The notes under the pieces: generated by a model
Databases searched by the model: none
Told to the model about the DNA's origin: nothing
The model's input: only the letters and a program-made list of their open reading frames with translations
Shown: positions 7,577 through 15,413 of the stretch, in pieces
Layout of the letters: each line of letters begins with the position of its first letter
Numbering within the stretch: the first letter of the stretch is position 1
Made by a program: the position numbers and the translations under genes
DNA from: Ferrimonas kyonanensis DSM 18153
GTDB taxonomy: Bacteria > Pseudomonadota > Gammaproteobacteria > Enterobacterales > Shewanellaceae
Assembly: GCF_000425405.1 (NCBI RefSeq)
Contig: NZ_KE384363.1
Coordinates: 62,001-126,000, forward strand
DNA length: 64,000 bases
Direction: 5' to 3'

Positions 7577-9256
7577 TTATTCCTTATCTACTAACTGGCC
7601 ATCATCACGCAGCCAAAAATCATAAAAGTTGAACCAGTGCAACGGGTGTCGTATCACCTGTTGCTCCAGCTTACGGGCATAATGGTCGATGCATTCGCCA
7701 ATACGCTGCTGGCGGGTTTTGCGCGGCCCGCTGAGGGGAGCCGCCAGTTTTTCAAAGTGCAGCTCCGGGGTCGGATCGCCGGGTAAGCCCAGCATTAGAT
7801 ACAGCGGGCAATCGAGCACCGACGCCAACACGTAAGGACCGATGGAAAAAGCCGCCGCTTGACCGAGAAAATCGCTGTAATGCACCCGACCGAAATTGGT
7901 GGCCGAAGTGCGGTCACCGGCAATGATCACCAGTTCGCCAGCCGCCACCCGCTCCTGCAGGACAATGGCGGTTTCCGGTCCCAGCTCATCCACCTGCAGC
8001 AACTCGACCTGAGATCGAGGGTTCAATTCAGCCAATATGGCATTGAACTTCGCCGCATGGCGGGTCAGGGCCAGTACATTGATGCGCTTGCGAAACTCGG
8101 ACTCAGCGGCGGCCCTGAAAATCTCTATATTGCCAAAATGCGCGGTCAGGATCATCGCTCCCTGCCCCCGCTCAAACAGATCGACCATCAACTGCCGGTT
8201 GGGGAACTGGGCCGGGCCGACATTCAGTTTGCCACTCCAGGCATCCAGTTTGGTCAAGGCAGCCTGCCCAAATGTCAGGAAGTGGCGGTAACTGGCCCAG
8301 TTGCCCGAGCCGATGCTCGGCAAGCCCTGGGCCTCACGGGCCGCGTTGGCCCGGGTCAGGTAGGCTTTGGATGCCTGTCTGGCCTCTGTGCCGGTCACAA
8401 AGAAATAGCCGATGATGAACGGCAGCACCGCCCGGCAAAGCCAGCGGCCACCATGGCGGTAGAGCCACAGCAGGGTTTTCAGTCCCCACATGGCACCGCG
8501 CTCTGACACCGAGCTCCAGTGCTTACGACGGCGCTTTCTGAACAGCAGTGACGGCAGACGCCACAACATGCCAAAGACCAGACGGGTGTGCATGCAACTG
8601 ATTAGCCAGTTGTCTTCCAGGGCTCGAAAATGAGACCGTCCCTGTTCGGGGTAGATCACCGACGTTGGCTGCTGGATGATCGGCGTCCCCTGCCAGAACA
8701 ATCGCACCAGTATCTCCGGGTCGAAGTCCATGCGGTCACCGACCCGCTGCTGTTCGATGACGTTAGCCACCGCGGCAACCGGGTAGACCCGAAAACCGCA
8801 CATGGTGTCTTTCAGTTCCAGACTCAGGGTTTCCACCCATACCCAGACATGGGTCAGGTAGCGCGCCAGGTAGCGGTGCCGGGGCACCGACTCGTCGTAG
8901 CGGGGAATGCCGGTAACCACGGCGTCGGGCTGCCGTTTCGACAATGACAACAACTGCGGCAGATCATCGAGATCATGCTGACCATCGGCATCGACTTGAA
9001 CCGCATGGCTGAATCCCTGCTGACGCGCCCACAGGATGCCGGTCTTCACCGCCGCCCCTTTACCGCCGTTGACCGGACGCCGAACCAGAGTCACCCAGTC
9101 GTGACGCGCGGCCAGCGCCTCTACCGCCGCCAGCTCTTCGGCACTGGAGCCATCGTCCACCACCACACAGGGCAACGCCATGGCCGCAAGCCGTTCAAGC
9201 ACCGGCGCCAACTGCTGGCCATGGTTGTAGTGAGGAATCAGCAAGCAGGCGGTCAT
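7577..9256 (-). CDS. apeJ: bifunctional glycosyltransferase 2 / LpxL-type acyltransferase
   Basis: Fusion of 559 residues. Residues about 1-230 are a GT2 domain with VVDDGSS and the DxD-type motif VDADGQHD. After a basic linker and a hydrophobic segment (about 275-295), residues 300-550 form a lauroyl/myristoyl acyltransferase domain with an HX4E motif (AHFGNIE). In APE clusters this fusion is thought to add a sugar and acyl group so the polyene can be anchored in the membrane. The ATG at 9256 overlaps the apeI stop as ATGA; the lyase ATG follows three bases after the apeJ stop. Confidence 0.88.
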   Translation of the reverse strand: MTACLLIPHYNHGQQLAPVLERLAAMALPCVVVDDGSSAEELAAVEALAARHDWVTLVRRPVNGGKGAAVKTGILWARQQGFSHAVQVDADGQHDLDDLPQLLSLSKRQPDAVVTGIPRYDESVPRHRYLARYLTHVWVWVETLSLELKDTMCGFRVYPVAAVANVIEQQRVGDRMDFDPEILVRLFWQGTPIIQQPTSVIYPEQGRSHFRALEDNWLISCMHTRLVFGMLWRLPSLLFRKRRRKHWSSVSERGAMWGLKTLLWLYRHGGRWLCRAVLPFIIGYFFVTGTEARQASKAYLTRANAAREAQGLPSIGSGNWASYRHFLTFGQAALTKLDAWSGKLNVGPAQFPNRQLMVDLFERGQGAMILTAHFGNIEIFRAAAESEFRKRINVLALTRHAAKFNAILAELNPRSQVELLQVDELGPETAIVLQERVAAGELVIIAGDRTSATNFGRVHYSDFLGQAAAFSIGPYVLASVLDCPLYLMLGLPGDPTPELHFEKLAAPLSGPRKTRQQRIGECIDHYARKLEQQVIRHPLHWFNFYDFWLRDDGQLVDKE

Positions 9257-9609
9257 ACCGACTCCGGCTCAAACACGATCCGACCACTGGAATAACGCTT
9301 TTCCGTGCAGAAGAAAGCAAACCGCACCCGACCCTCGTCGAGCCGTTCCAACTCCAGGGTCAGCTGTTGCCCGGGTCGCTGAAGCTGCTGAAACTTCACC
9401 ACCTCGAGTCGGGCACAGCGCTCAGGCATGCCGTAGCAGGCCTGAGCCTGAGTGATGGCCCACTGCAACTGAACCACCCCTGGCAATACCGGCGCACCAT
9501 TAAAGTGGCCGTTAAAATAATCCAGGTCTTCAGGAATCATCAGCGTGAATCGCGTCACACCGTCGACCTGGCGCTGTTGCAGCCACACAGGGTCAATCTT
9601 GGTCATCAT
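9253..9609 (-). CDS. apeI: 3-hydroxyacyl-ACP dehydratase-like hot-dog protein
   Basis: Protein of 118 residues with a FabZ-like core: GHFNGAPVLPGV around His35 corresponds to the GHFPGxPxxPGV motif. It is expected to dehydrate 3-hydroxyacyl-ACP to build conjugated double bonds. In the characterised Xenorhabdus system ApeI works as a heterodimer with a second hot-dog protein, ApeP, which would lie left of this window. There are two adjacent ATGs (9609 and 9606). It overlaps apeH by 17 bases. Confidence 0.83.
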   Translation of the reverse strand: MMTKIDPVWLQQRQVDGVTRFTLMIPEDLDYFNGHFNGAPVLPGVVQLQWAITQAQACYGMPERCARLEVVKFQQLQRPGQQLTLELERLDEGRVRFAFFCTEKRYSSGRIVFEPESV

Positions 9610-10903
9610 GGAATAACTCCAGCAAAGCCGCCCTCGTCAGCTTACCTTGATGGTTAAATGGCAGGCGCTCAGGATAGCGCCAGCGTCTGGGCAAAGTCAC
9701 CCGTTCAAAATGCCCAAGCAGGTGATCTTTCCAGCAAAGTGCCAACTGCCTGCCACCGAGATTGGCACGGGCCACCAGGCCGGCCTCGGTTAACTGCACC
9801 ACAGCGCCAATTTGCGCACGCGCCGAGGGCAGCAACACCAAGGCCACCTGGGCGACCCATGGATGGCGCTCAAGCTCCTTTTCCATGCTCACCAGGCAGA
9901 CCCGCTTTTCGGCGATTTTGACGGTGCGATCGGCACGCCCAAGCAGCTGCATCCCGTCGGCACTGAGGCTAACCCGGTCGTCGGTGCGATACCAGCGATC
10001 ACCGTCGAGGTAGGGGGAACGAATCCACAACCGTTGCTGCTCACTCTTGACCTGGACACAGTCAAACGGCTGCCACAGCGGGTCCGGATGCTGTTCGCTG
10101 GCCCGGCGATGGGCAATGCCGCCGGTTTCGGTGCTGCCATAGATCTCCACCACCCCTTGTTGCCAGTGCCGGCAGCGCTCCAGCGCCGCATCGCGACGCA
10201 GGGGGCCGCCAGAACTGAACGCCATCACCGGCGCCACCCCCTCCTGCAACTGCCAATGTTGCAGCAGTGACGGGCTGGCGACCAGGGCGGCAGGGGCGTG
10301 GTGGGCCAGCGCCGCAGTCAGCGTTTCCGGGTACAGCAGGGTCTCAATAACAAAGGGACGCCCGGCGCAAAATGGCCACAACAGCCGAAACAGCAATCCG
10401 TAGATGTGCTGATGGGACACACTGGCCACCATCGTCGATCGCGCCAAGGCCTCACCGAACTGTTGCTCCAGCTCATTGATTTCGGCTTCCAGCTGCGACA
10501 GGGACTTGTCCACCGCTTTGGCTTCACCGCTGCTGCCGGAAGTAAACAAGCGCAAGCGCCCGCCAGGGCGCCATACGACCTCCTCGAAGTCGCAGTCTGC
10601 GGCCTGCCAGTGGTCGTCCATCTGCAACTGGTGGTGGTCCTCCAAGCGCTGCAAGGTCGATGCCTGGCCGTTGGCAGGCAGTATCACCTCAACGCCCAGC
10701 CCCAACAGCGCCAATAGGCGGATCAGGAAAGTCTGGGCATTGTCGCTGAACAGCAGCACCGACGCCGGAGGCTCGGTGCCGAGACTGGCCTGCACCCTGG
10801 CCACCTGCCGGCGCACATCGCTCAGCAGGATCTGGCCGTCCTCGGCGCCGCGACAGACCACGGAGTCATCGGCAAACAGTCGCGCCGTCAGCGACAGGGT
10901 CAT
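9593..10903 (-). CDS. apeH: AMP-dependent acyl-ACP ligase
   Basis: ANL-superfamily adenylating enzyme of 436 residues, compact for the family. Visible motifs are the phosphate loop TSGSSGEAKAV, the A5-type YGSTETGGIAHR, the A7-type YRTDDRVSL, and a C-terminal lysine in NHQGKLTR. It should activate the aryl starter acid with ATP and load it on ApeE or ApeF. The frame is open upstream to 11215, but the ATG at 10903 has an AGGAGG site and overlaps the apeG stop as ATGA. Confidence 0.87.
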   Translation of the reverse strand: MTLSLTARLFADDSVVCRGAEDGQILLSDVRRQVARVQASLGTEPPASVLLFSDNAQTFLIRLLALLGLGVEVILPANGQASTLQRLEDHHQLQMDDHWQAADCDFEEVVWRPGGRLRLFTSGSSGEAKAVDKSLSQLEAEINELEQQFGEALARSTMVASVSHQHIYGLLFRLLWPFCAGRPFVIETLLYPETLTAALAHHAPAALVASPSLLQHWQLQEGVAPVMAFSSGGPLRRDAALERCRHWQQGVVEIYGSTETGGIAHRRASEQHPDPLWQPFDCVQVKSEQQRLWIRSPYLDGDRWYRTDDRVSLSADGMQLLGRADRTVKIAEKRVCLVSMEKELERHPWVAQVALVLLPSARAQIGAVVQLTEAGLVARANLGGRQLALCWKDHLLGHFERVTLPRRWRYPERLPFNHQGKLTRAALLELFHDDQD

Positions 10904-11439
10904 ACCGCCTCCTGGTACTTTGGCCGAATCAGCAACTCTGCAACCACCATCAGCCCCATCAGCCCGTAAGAGATCAGGCCGTTGTAAAGTGTCCAACACT
11001 CCATATCCCCGTAGATCACCGTGGCCGTTGCAATGCTGCCATTGACCACAAAAAACACGCACCAGGCCAAGGTGACCCGGCGCAGATAGGGCTGCGCCTG
11101 CGCCGGCAGATTCGGGTGCCGAAGGCGAGCAAACTGCTCCACCATCGACGGTGGGCGCCGCAACGACCAGCCAAAGGCAAGCAACATCAGGCCGTTGACC
11201 AGCACCGGATACCACAGCAGCACCCTTTCATCCCGGGTAAGCAGGTACAAACCAACCAGGCCTGCGCCCACCATGGGGATCGCCCGGCTTGAGCGGGGAA
11301 CCATGGCGGCACGGATCAACAGCAGTGCCAATAGTAGAAAAGCAAAAGTCGGCCCCAATTGTTGCTGGACCGACACATACACTAATCCCGGGTACGCCAC
11401 CAACAGCAGCGTCACCGTGATGGCAAACAGGGGCTTCAT
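10900..11439 (-). CDS. apeG: APE-cluster integral membrane protein (COG4648 type)
   Basis: Polytopic inner-membrane protein of 179 residues with about five or six hydrophobic helices and short polar loops; no catalytic motif is visible. Its size, composition and position between the second ACP and the ligase match the COG4648 membrane protein of aryl polyene clusters, whose function is unknown. The start overlaps the upstream ACP stop as TGATG and the stop overlaps apeH as ATGA, so it is translated as part of the unit. Confidence 0.75.
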   Translation of the reverse strand: MKPLFAITVTLLLVAYPGLVYVSVQQQLGPTFAFLLLALLLIRAAMVPRSSRAIPMVGAGLVGLYLLTRDERVLLWYPVLVNGLMLLAFGWSLRRPPSMVEQFARLRHPNLPAQAQPYLRRVTLAWCVFFVVNGSIATATVIYGDMECWTLYNGLISYGLMGLMVVAELLIRPKYQEAV

Positions 11440-11687
11440 CAGGCGGGAATCAATTTTTCCAGTGCATCCAGAACGTCATTGACACTGCGAACGGCCTTAA
11501 ACTCCTCAGGCTGAATCTTTACCCCTGTGGTTTGCTGCAGCTTGATCACCAGATCAACCGCATCGATGCTGTCCAGATCCAGGTCTTCATACAGGCTGGC
11601 CTCTGCGGTGATATCAGCGGCTTCAATTTCAAACTCTTCGACCAGAATGGCCGACAGTTCGGCAAACAGCTCTTCACGACGGCTCAT
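11439..11687 (-). CDS. apeF: acyl carrier protein (second of two)
   Basis: Acidic 82-residue ACP with the phosphopantetheine serine at position 40 in DLDSIDAVDL. The prosthetic arm is probably added by the phosphopantetheinyl transferase at 13506-14114. It overlaps the preceding ACP gene by four bases. Having two different ACPs in tandem is the normal APE arrangement; which carries starter and which carries the growing chain cannot be told from sequence. The symbol rests on order. Confidence 0.88.
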   Translation of the reverse strand: MSRREELFAELSAILVEEFEIEAADITAEASLYEDLDLDSIDAVDLVIKLQQTTGVKIQPEEFKAVRSVNDVLDALEKLIPA

Positions 11688-11956
11688 GACTGCTCCCCTT
11701 GTTCAGTTTGGCTGCGAATAAAACCGGCCAGGGCCTCAACACTGGCAAAATGCGAACGGGTGTCTTCGGCATTGGGATCCAGTTTCACCCCATAGCGTTT
11801 CTTGATGGCCACCCCCAGTTCCAGGGCGTCGATGGAATCCAGACCCAGCCCTTCAATAAACAACGGGGCTTCGGTTTCAATGTCATCTACCGTAATCTCT
11901 TCCAGCTCCAGCGCGTCAATGATCAGCTGCTTTAACTCGGTAATTAATGGGTTCAT
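11684..11956 (-). CDS. apeE: acyl carrier protein (first of two)
   Basis: ACP of 90 residues with the modification site Ser41 in GLDSIDALEL. The surface is acidic, with a somewhat longer helix III region than the next ACP. In the Xenorhabdus work ApeE is the elongation carrier. Its ATG overlaps the acyltransferase stop (ATGA at 11953-11956). Confidence 0.88.
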   Translation of the reverse strand: MNPLITELKQLIIDALELEEITVDDIETEAPLFIEGLGLDSIDALELGVAIKKRYGVKLDPNAEDTRSHFASVEALAGFIRSQTEQGEQS

Positions 11957-12720
11957 TCTTTTTCTAACTCCGTATTAAATCTTTGTTCCATCTCGCGGGT
12001 CAGTCGCCTGACTTGCAACGACTCAGGCGCCCCCTCATCCGCGGGGCAGTCGATCGGGTCACCGACGTTCATGCTGATCACGAACCTCGATGGCGAGACC
12101 CTATACCAAGGCGTGCCCTTGGTCAGGGTCGTCGGGGTACAACGCAGGGTGATGGGCAATACCGTTGCCCGGCTCCCTAATACAATTCGGGCAGCGCCTC
12201 GCTGCATCTTGATGGGGGCGCCTGGGGTGGTTCTGGTGCCTTCGGGAAACACAATAATATTGTCGCCCTGCTGCAACTTCTGCCGGCTCAATCTTACCAC
12301 GTCATCCGGACAATCATTGGCGATATAACCCGCGGCTTTGATCACCCATCGCATAAACGGGTTTCGCAATAACGATTGCTTGACGATGCAGTTGGTATGG
12401 GGAATCGCCGAAATCAACACCACCACATCCAGCAAGCAGGGATGGTTGGCGATGATCACCATTCCTTTGGCTTGCTGAAGCCGTTGCGGCTGGTCTATGA
12501 CCACCCGAGTCACCCACAGCAACTCCATAAACCGCACGAAGAAACGAAACAACCAATGGACACAGCGCTGAGCACGCCGTTGCTTCTGCGCCGGGGCACC
12601 TGGCAGCAGCGACAGCAGCGGAAACAGACCGATGCCGGCGATAAGCCCACCCAAGCCAAACACGGCAAAACTCAAGCCGGTGGCGAGTATTCGATAGCCG
12701 TGATAGAGGGCCCGTATCAC
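11953..12720 (-). CDS. apeD: PlsC-type lysophospholipid acyltransferase
   Basis: Membrane-associated 1-acyl-glycerol-3-phosphate acyltransferase family member, about 255 residues. It has an N-terminal hydrophobic segment, the catalytic HX4D motif (His93, Asp98 in NHPCLLD), and FPEGTRT around residue 155. It probably transfers the finished polyene, or another acyl group, to a lipid acceptor. No ATG fits. GTG at 12720 overlaps the apeC stop as GTGA and has an upstream GGAG, so it is preferred to a TTG at 12735. Confidence 0.82.
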   Translation of the reverse strand: MIRALYHGYRILATGLSFAVFGLGGLIAGIGLFPLLSLLPGAPAQKQRRAQRCVHWLFRFFVRFMELLWVTRVVIDQPQRLQQAKGMVIIANHPCLLDVVVLISAIPHTNCIVKQSLLRNPFMRWVIKAAGYIANDCPDDVVRLSRQKLQQGDNIIVFPEGTRTTPGAPIKMQRGAARIVLGSRATVLPITLRCTPTTLTKGTPWYRVSPSRFVISMNVGDPIDCPADEGAPESLQVRRLTREMEQRFNTELEKE

Positions 12721-13424
12721 CGCAGCAGGCTCCAACGGTAACGCAGCCGCTCCTGTTGCATAACCGCACCACCATCGGCACCACTGAGCAGTCTCAGCAC
12801 TTGCCAGGGCACCGAGGTCAGTCGCGGGTGATCGGCCGGGTCGTCGGTGACCTCGGCCTGCAACCGCATCGAGGCAGACAGTGACAAGCGCAGCGACAGG
12901 GCCATGGCGGGTTGTTGCGGTTCGGACGCCGTCAGGAATCGGTCCGGTACCGGTTCATCCACATACACCACCAACACGTCGCGGTCGGCACTTAACTGAC
13001 TCTGGCCCTCAATCAGGGCCATCAGCAGAGTATCGCTGCCTGCGGCAATGGAGGTGGAGGGCTGGGTATTGGAAAAATGGATGCCATAACTGCCAGAGGC
13101 AAAGTTATGCACCGACTGACTAAAGCGAGTTGGCGATACCGCCTCACCGGCCAGCAGACCATCGAGCATGCCAACGGTCTGGCCGACTTCACCATGCTGG
13201 GACGCAAACACCGTCGGCAATGACTCCTCCCCGTTCAGCGGCTCTGCCACATACAGCGCCATCTTTGCCAGTCGGGTCAGGCGACGACGCTTCATCGCCG
13301 GTACAAACGGCAATGCCGGAGTTGATTCATCATCAGCACCGGGATAAATGGGCAGTTCGTTGGCAGAATTCCGGGTTGTCGATGTCCACCCCTGCCAACC
13401 CAGAACAGGGAAAGTATGTTTCAT
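12717..13424 (-). CDS. apeC: catalytically degenerate ketosynthase-like partner (chain-length-factor type)
   Basis: Protein of 235 residues resembling the N-terminal half of a ketosynthase (beta-ketoacyl synthase-like N domain). At the nucleophile region it reads SVHNFASGSYG instead of TACSS, so it lacks the active Cys, and it has no HGTGT. In characterised APE systems ApeC pairs with ApeO as a KS-CLF heterodimer; that role is inferred here from order and degeneracy. It is the first gene of the leftward operon, with its ATG at 13424 next to an AT-rich divergent promoter region. Confidence 0.82.
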   Translation of the reverse strand: MKHTFPVLGWQGWTSTTRNSANELPIYPGADDESTPALPFVPAMKRRRLTRLAKMALYVAEPLNGEESLPTVFASQHGEVGQTVGMLDGLLAGEAVSPTRFSQSVHNFASGSYGIHFSNTQPSTSIAAGSDTLLMALIEGQSQLSADRDVLVVYVDEPVPDRFLTASEPQQPAMALSLRLSLSASMRLQAEVTDDPADHPRLTSVPWQVLRLLSGADGGAVMQQERLRYRWSLLR

Positions 13425-13505
13425 ATCTCGTTGTAATTATGATTAAAGTCGTTATTCTGATTTACGCGAGCGCTACAATATCGTTTTTCGTCTACCCACA
13501 CAAGA
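13425..13505. promoter_or_regulatory. AT-rich divergent promoter region between apeC and the phosphopantetheinyl transferase
   Basis: The 81 bases between the diverging starts are much more AT-rich than the coding DNA around them and must hold the promoter of the whole leftward ape operon. No strong palindrome or unambiguous -35/-10 pair could be assigned by eye. Confidence 0.55.
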
Positions 13506-14114
13506 ATGAGTAAACAAACCGAGCCAGAAATGACGCTTCCTACTCAGATTCATTCATTATTTTCATATAACGATCAACAGCTGCGAATTATTATCGGGGA
13601 ATTTTTCGGCAGTCCAAATCGAAAGCAATTAAAACAAGCTCAGCGGGTCGCGGTGTTAAATCTATATAACCAACTCAATATTGACGGAAAATTCCCCGAT
13701 AGCTGGTCAAAAGATATCAATGGCAAACCCTACTTTCGTGATCACTCCTGGCAATTGTCCATCAGTCACAGCGATCACTTCGTCGCCCTGGCCGTGGCCA
13801 GCCACGGCCCCCTGGGTATTGATTTGCAAACCCATGGCCGCCGGCGTCAATCACAACTGGCCCACTACCTGAACTGGCCCAAGCCACAGTTTTTCCATCG
13901 CTGGTGCCTGTACGAAGCGGCCTACAAAGCGGGGCTGGCTGGGCCGCGTCCGCTACAGGAACTGATTGCGGACACCGAGTTGTCGCCGTCCCCCTTTGCC
14001 GTTCTCAATGCCAGTGGCCACTGCTGGTCACCCCGTCCCAAGTTGTCTGCCGCTTTGATCACCGCGCCGGACTTGTCGACACCAGCTCTCTGTACTAGTT
14101 TGATAACAACGTAA
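13506..14114 (+). CDS. 4'-phosphopantetheinyl transferase, Sfp type
   Basis: Transfers phosphopantetheine from CoA to a serine of ACPs; the likely targets are the two APE carriers. The 202-residue protein has GKPYF, SISHSDHF, the metal-binding GIDLQ and WCLYEAAYKA, matching the WxxxEAxxK motif of the family. The first 60 codons are clearly AT-rich and use codons unlike the neighbouring ape genes. It diverges from apeC by 81 bases. A second ATG at 13530 is a possible start. It is dedicated to the cluster by position only. Confidence 0.87.
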   Translation: MSKQTEPEMTLPTQIHSLFSYNDQQLRIIIGEFFGSPNRKQLKQAQRVAVLNLYNQLNIDGKFPDSWSKDINGKPYFRDHSWQLSISHSDHFVALAVASHGPLGIDLQTHGRRRQSQLAHYLNWPKPQFFHRWCLYEAAYKAGLAGPRPLQELIADTELSPSPFAVLNASGHCWSPRPKLSAALITAPDLSTPALCTSLITT

Positions 14115-14165
14115 AAAATTCAATTCTGCTCGGACGCATCCCACTTCGATGAGGGCGCCATACCC

Positions 14166-15104
14166 ATGCCGACGTTGTTTTTTTATTGTCTGCTGCTGCT
14201 CCTCAGCGGTTGTAATAACCTGTATTTTTACTCGCCTAAGACCCAGGAATCACCGCTTCTGGCCTCACAAGATCCAGGCTACCAGGATCACTGGCTATCG
14301 TCGCAGTCCGGCAACCGGCTTCATCTTCAATACCACTTTGCCGACACTCGCAGCGATCGGTTAGTGATCCATTTTCATGGCAATGCAGGCAATCTCAGTG
14401 AAACCGGAGAAAAGGTGCTGTGGTTGCTCGAGCACGGGTTCGACGTGCTGATGTTCGACTACTCCGGTTATGGCCATTCCACTGGCCGAGCGACCTCAGA
14501 AGCGTTGGCGCAGGATGCCGAAACGCTGCTGCGCTTTGTCAGCCGCAATCCCATGACCCGTCACAAAGAGATCACCATCATTGCTACCTCCATGGGCAGC
14601 GCCATCGCCCTGGAGGGGTTAGCCTTAACCGGGCTGGAAAACCACTTTAATCAACTTCTGGTGGACAGCTCGTTTGATCTTTACTCACTGCTCGCCCGGG
14701 ATGTGGTGGCTGACTACCCAGGAGGCCGACTTTGGCGCCACCTGATTCCCTGGTTTGTGGATGACCGCGCGTCACCCGTGCATACCGCCACCCAACTCAA
14801 GCAACTGCCGGTCATCATCTCCCACTGCCGCGACGACCGCCTCATCCCTTACCAGCGAGCCACTGGGCTCTATGACTCTCTGCATACCAATAAGCAGTGG
14901 TGGTTACTGGAGAATTGCCAGCACGCCAGAGGCTTTACCAACGACTACCCTGGCTATCAACAGCAATTACTGTTTCGACTTAATATGGGCAATACCGATC
15001 TTTTCGCCGACTCCGAATCGAAATCAAGCGAAACCACACGAACAACATCGGATAATTCGACGTCGATGGGGAATGACTCTTTTAGTAGTTCCCAGGCTAA
15101 ATAA
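14166..15104 (+). CDS. lipoprotein alpha/beta hydrolase (BEM46/FrsA-like)
   Basis: Predicted lipid-anchored hydrolase of 312 residues. A signal peptide ends in the lipobox LSGC. The oxyanion segment HFHGNAGN is typical of COG1073 hydrolases. The nucleophile is Ser142 in ATSMGS, with Ala where GxSxG normally has Gly; the acid is in CRDDRLIP and the catalytic His in NCQHARGF. The C-terminal 30 residues are Ser/Thr-rich and look disordered. Substrate unknown. It follows the transferase by about 50 bases in the same direction, so co-transcription is possible. Confidence 0.8.
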   Translation: MPTLFFYCLLLLLSGCNNLYFYSPKTQESPLLASQDPGYQDHWLSSQSGNRLHLQYHFADTRSDRLVIHFHGNAGNLSETGEKVLWLLEHGFDVLMFDYSGYGHSTGRATSEALAQDAETLLRFVSRNPMTRHKEITIIATSMGSAIALEGLALTGLENHFNQLLVDSSFDLYSLLARDVVADYPGGRLWRHLIPWFVDDRASPVHTATQLKQLPVIISHCRDDRLIPYQRATGLYDSLHTNKQWWLLENCQHARGFTNDYPGYQQQLLFRLNMGNTDLFADSESKSSETTRTTSDNSTSMGNDSFSSSQAK

Positions 15105-15413
15105 TGCTGCGGGAACTGATGCTAAATATGCAGATTAAGTCTAAAAAGTATCGCTCAACCTAAATATCCTGCCAAAAATAAGAAATAAAAAGCGCAGCCA
15201 TTAGCCGCGCTTTTTTTCATCTTATTCGGGTTAACATGATTGGCTTACGACACTATTCTCATGTTTTCAGACTGATCCGCGTGATATCCGGGACTCTACC
15301 GCCTCATCGAGGCGGGCATTGCACCACCTTTTAAGATGAGCCTGATGCTGCCACCGGTATCAAGCGCGCCCAGATCTGCGTCGATGGGCTGGCCTTATCT
15401 CGGTTCGCGCTGG
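15105..15413. other. intergenic region between converging genes
   Basis: Non-coding stretch of about 310 bases between the hydrolase and punC. It holds one hairpin terminator at its left third; I see no other gene, repeat or RNA structure in it. Confidence 0.6.
15187..15217. terminator. bidirectional rho-independent terminator
   Basis: An A-run and AGCGC arm pair with GCGCT followed by seven T, with a short inner AGC/GC stem. It can end the rightward hydrolase transcript and, read in reverse, the leftward punC transcript. Confidence 0.8.
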
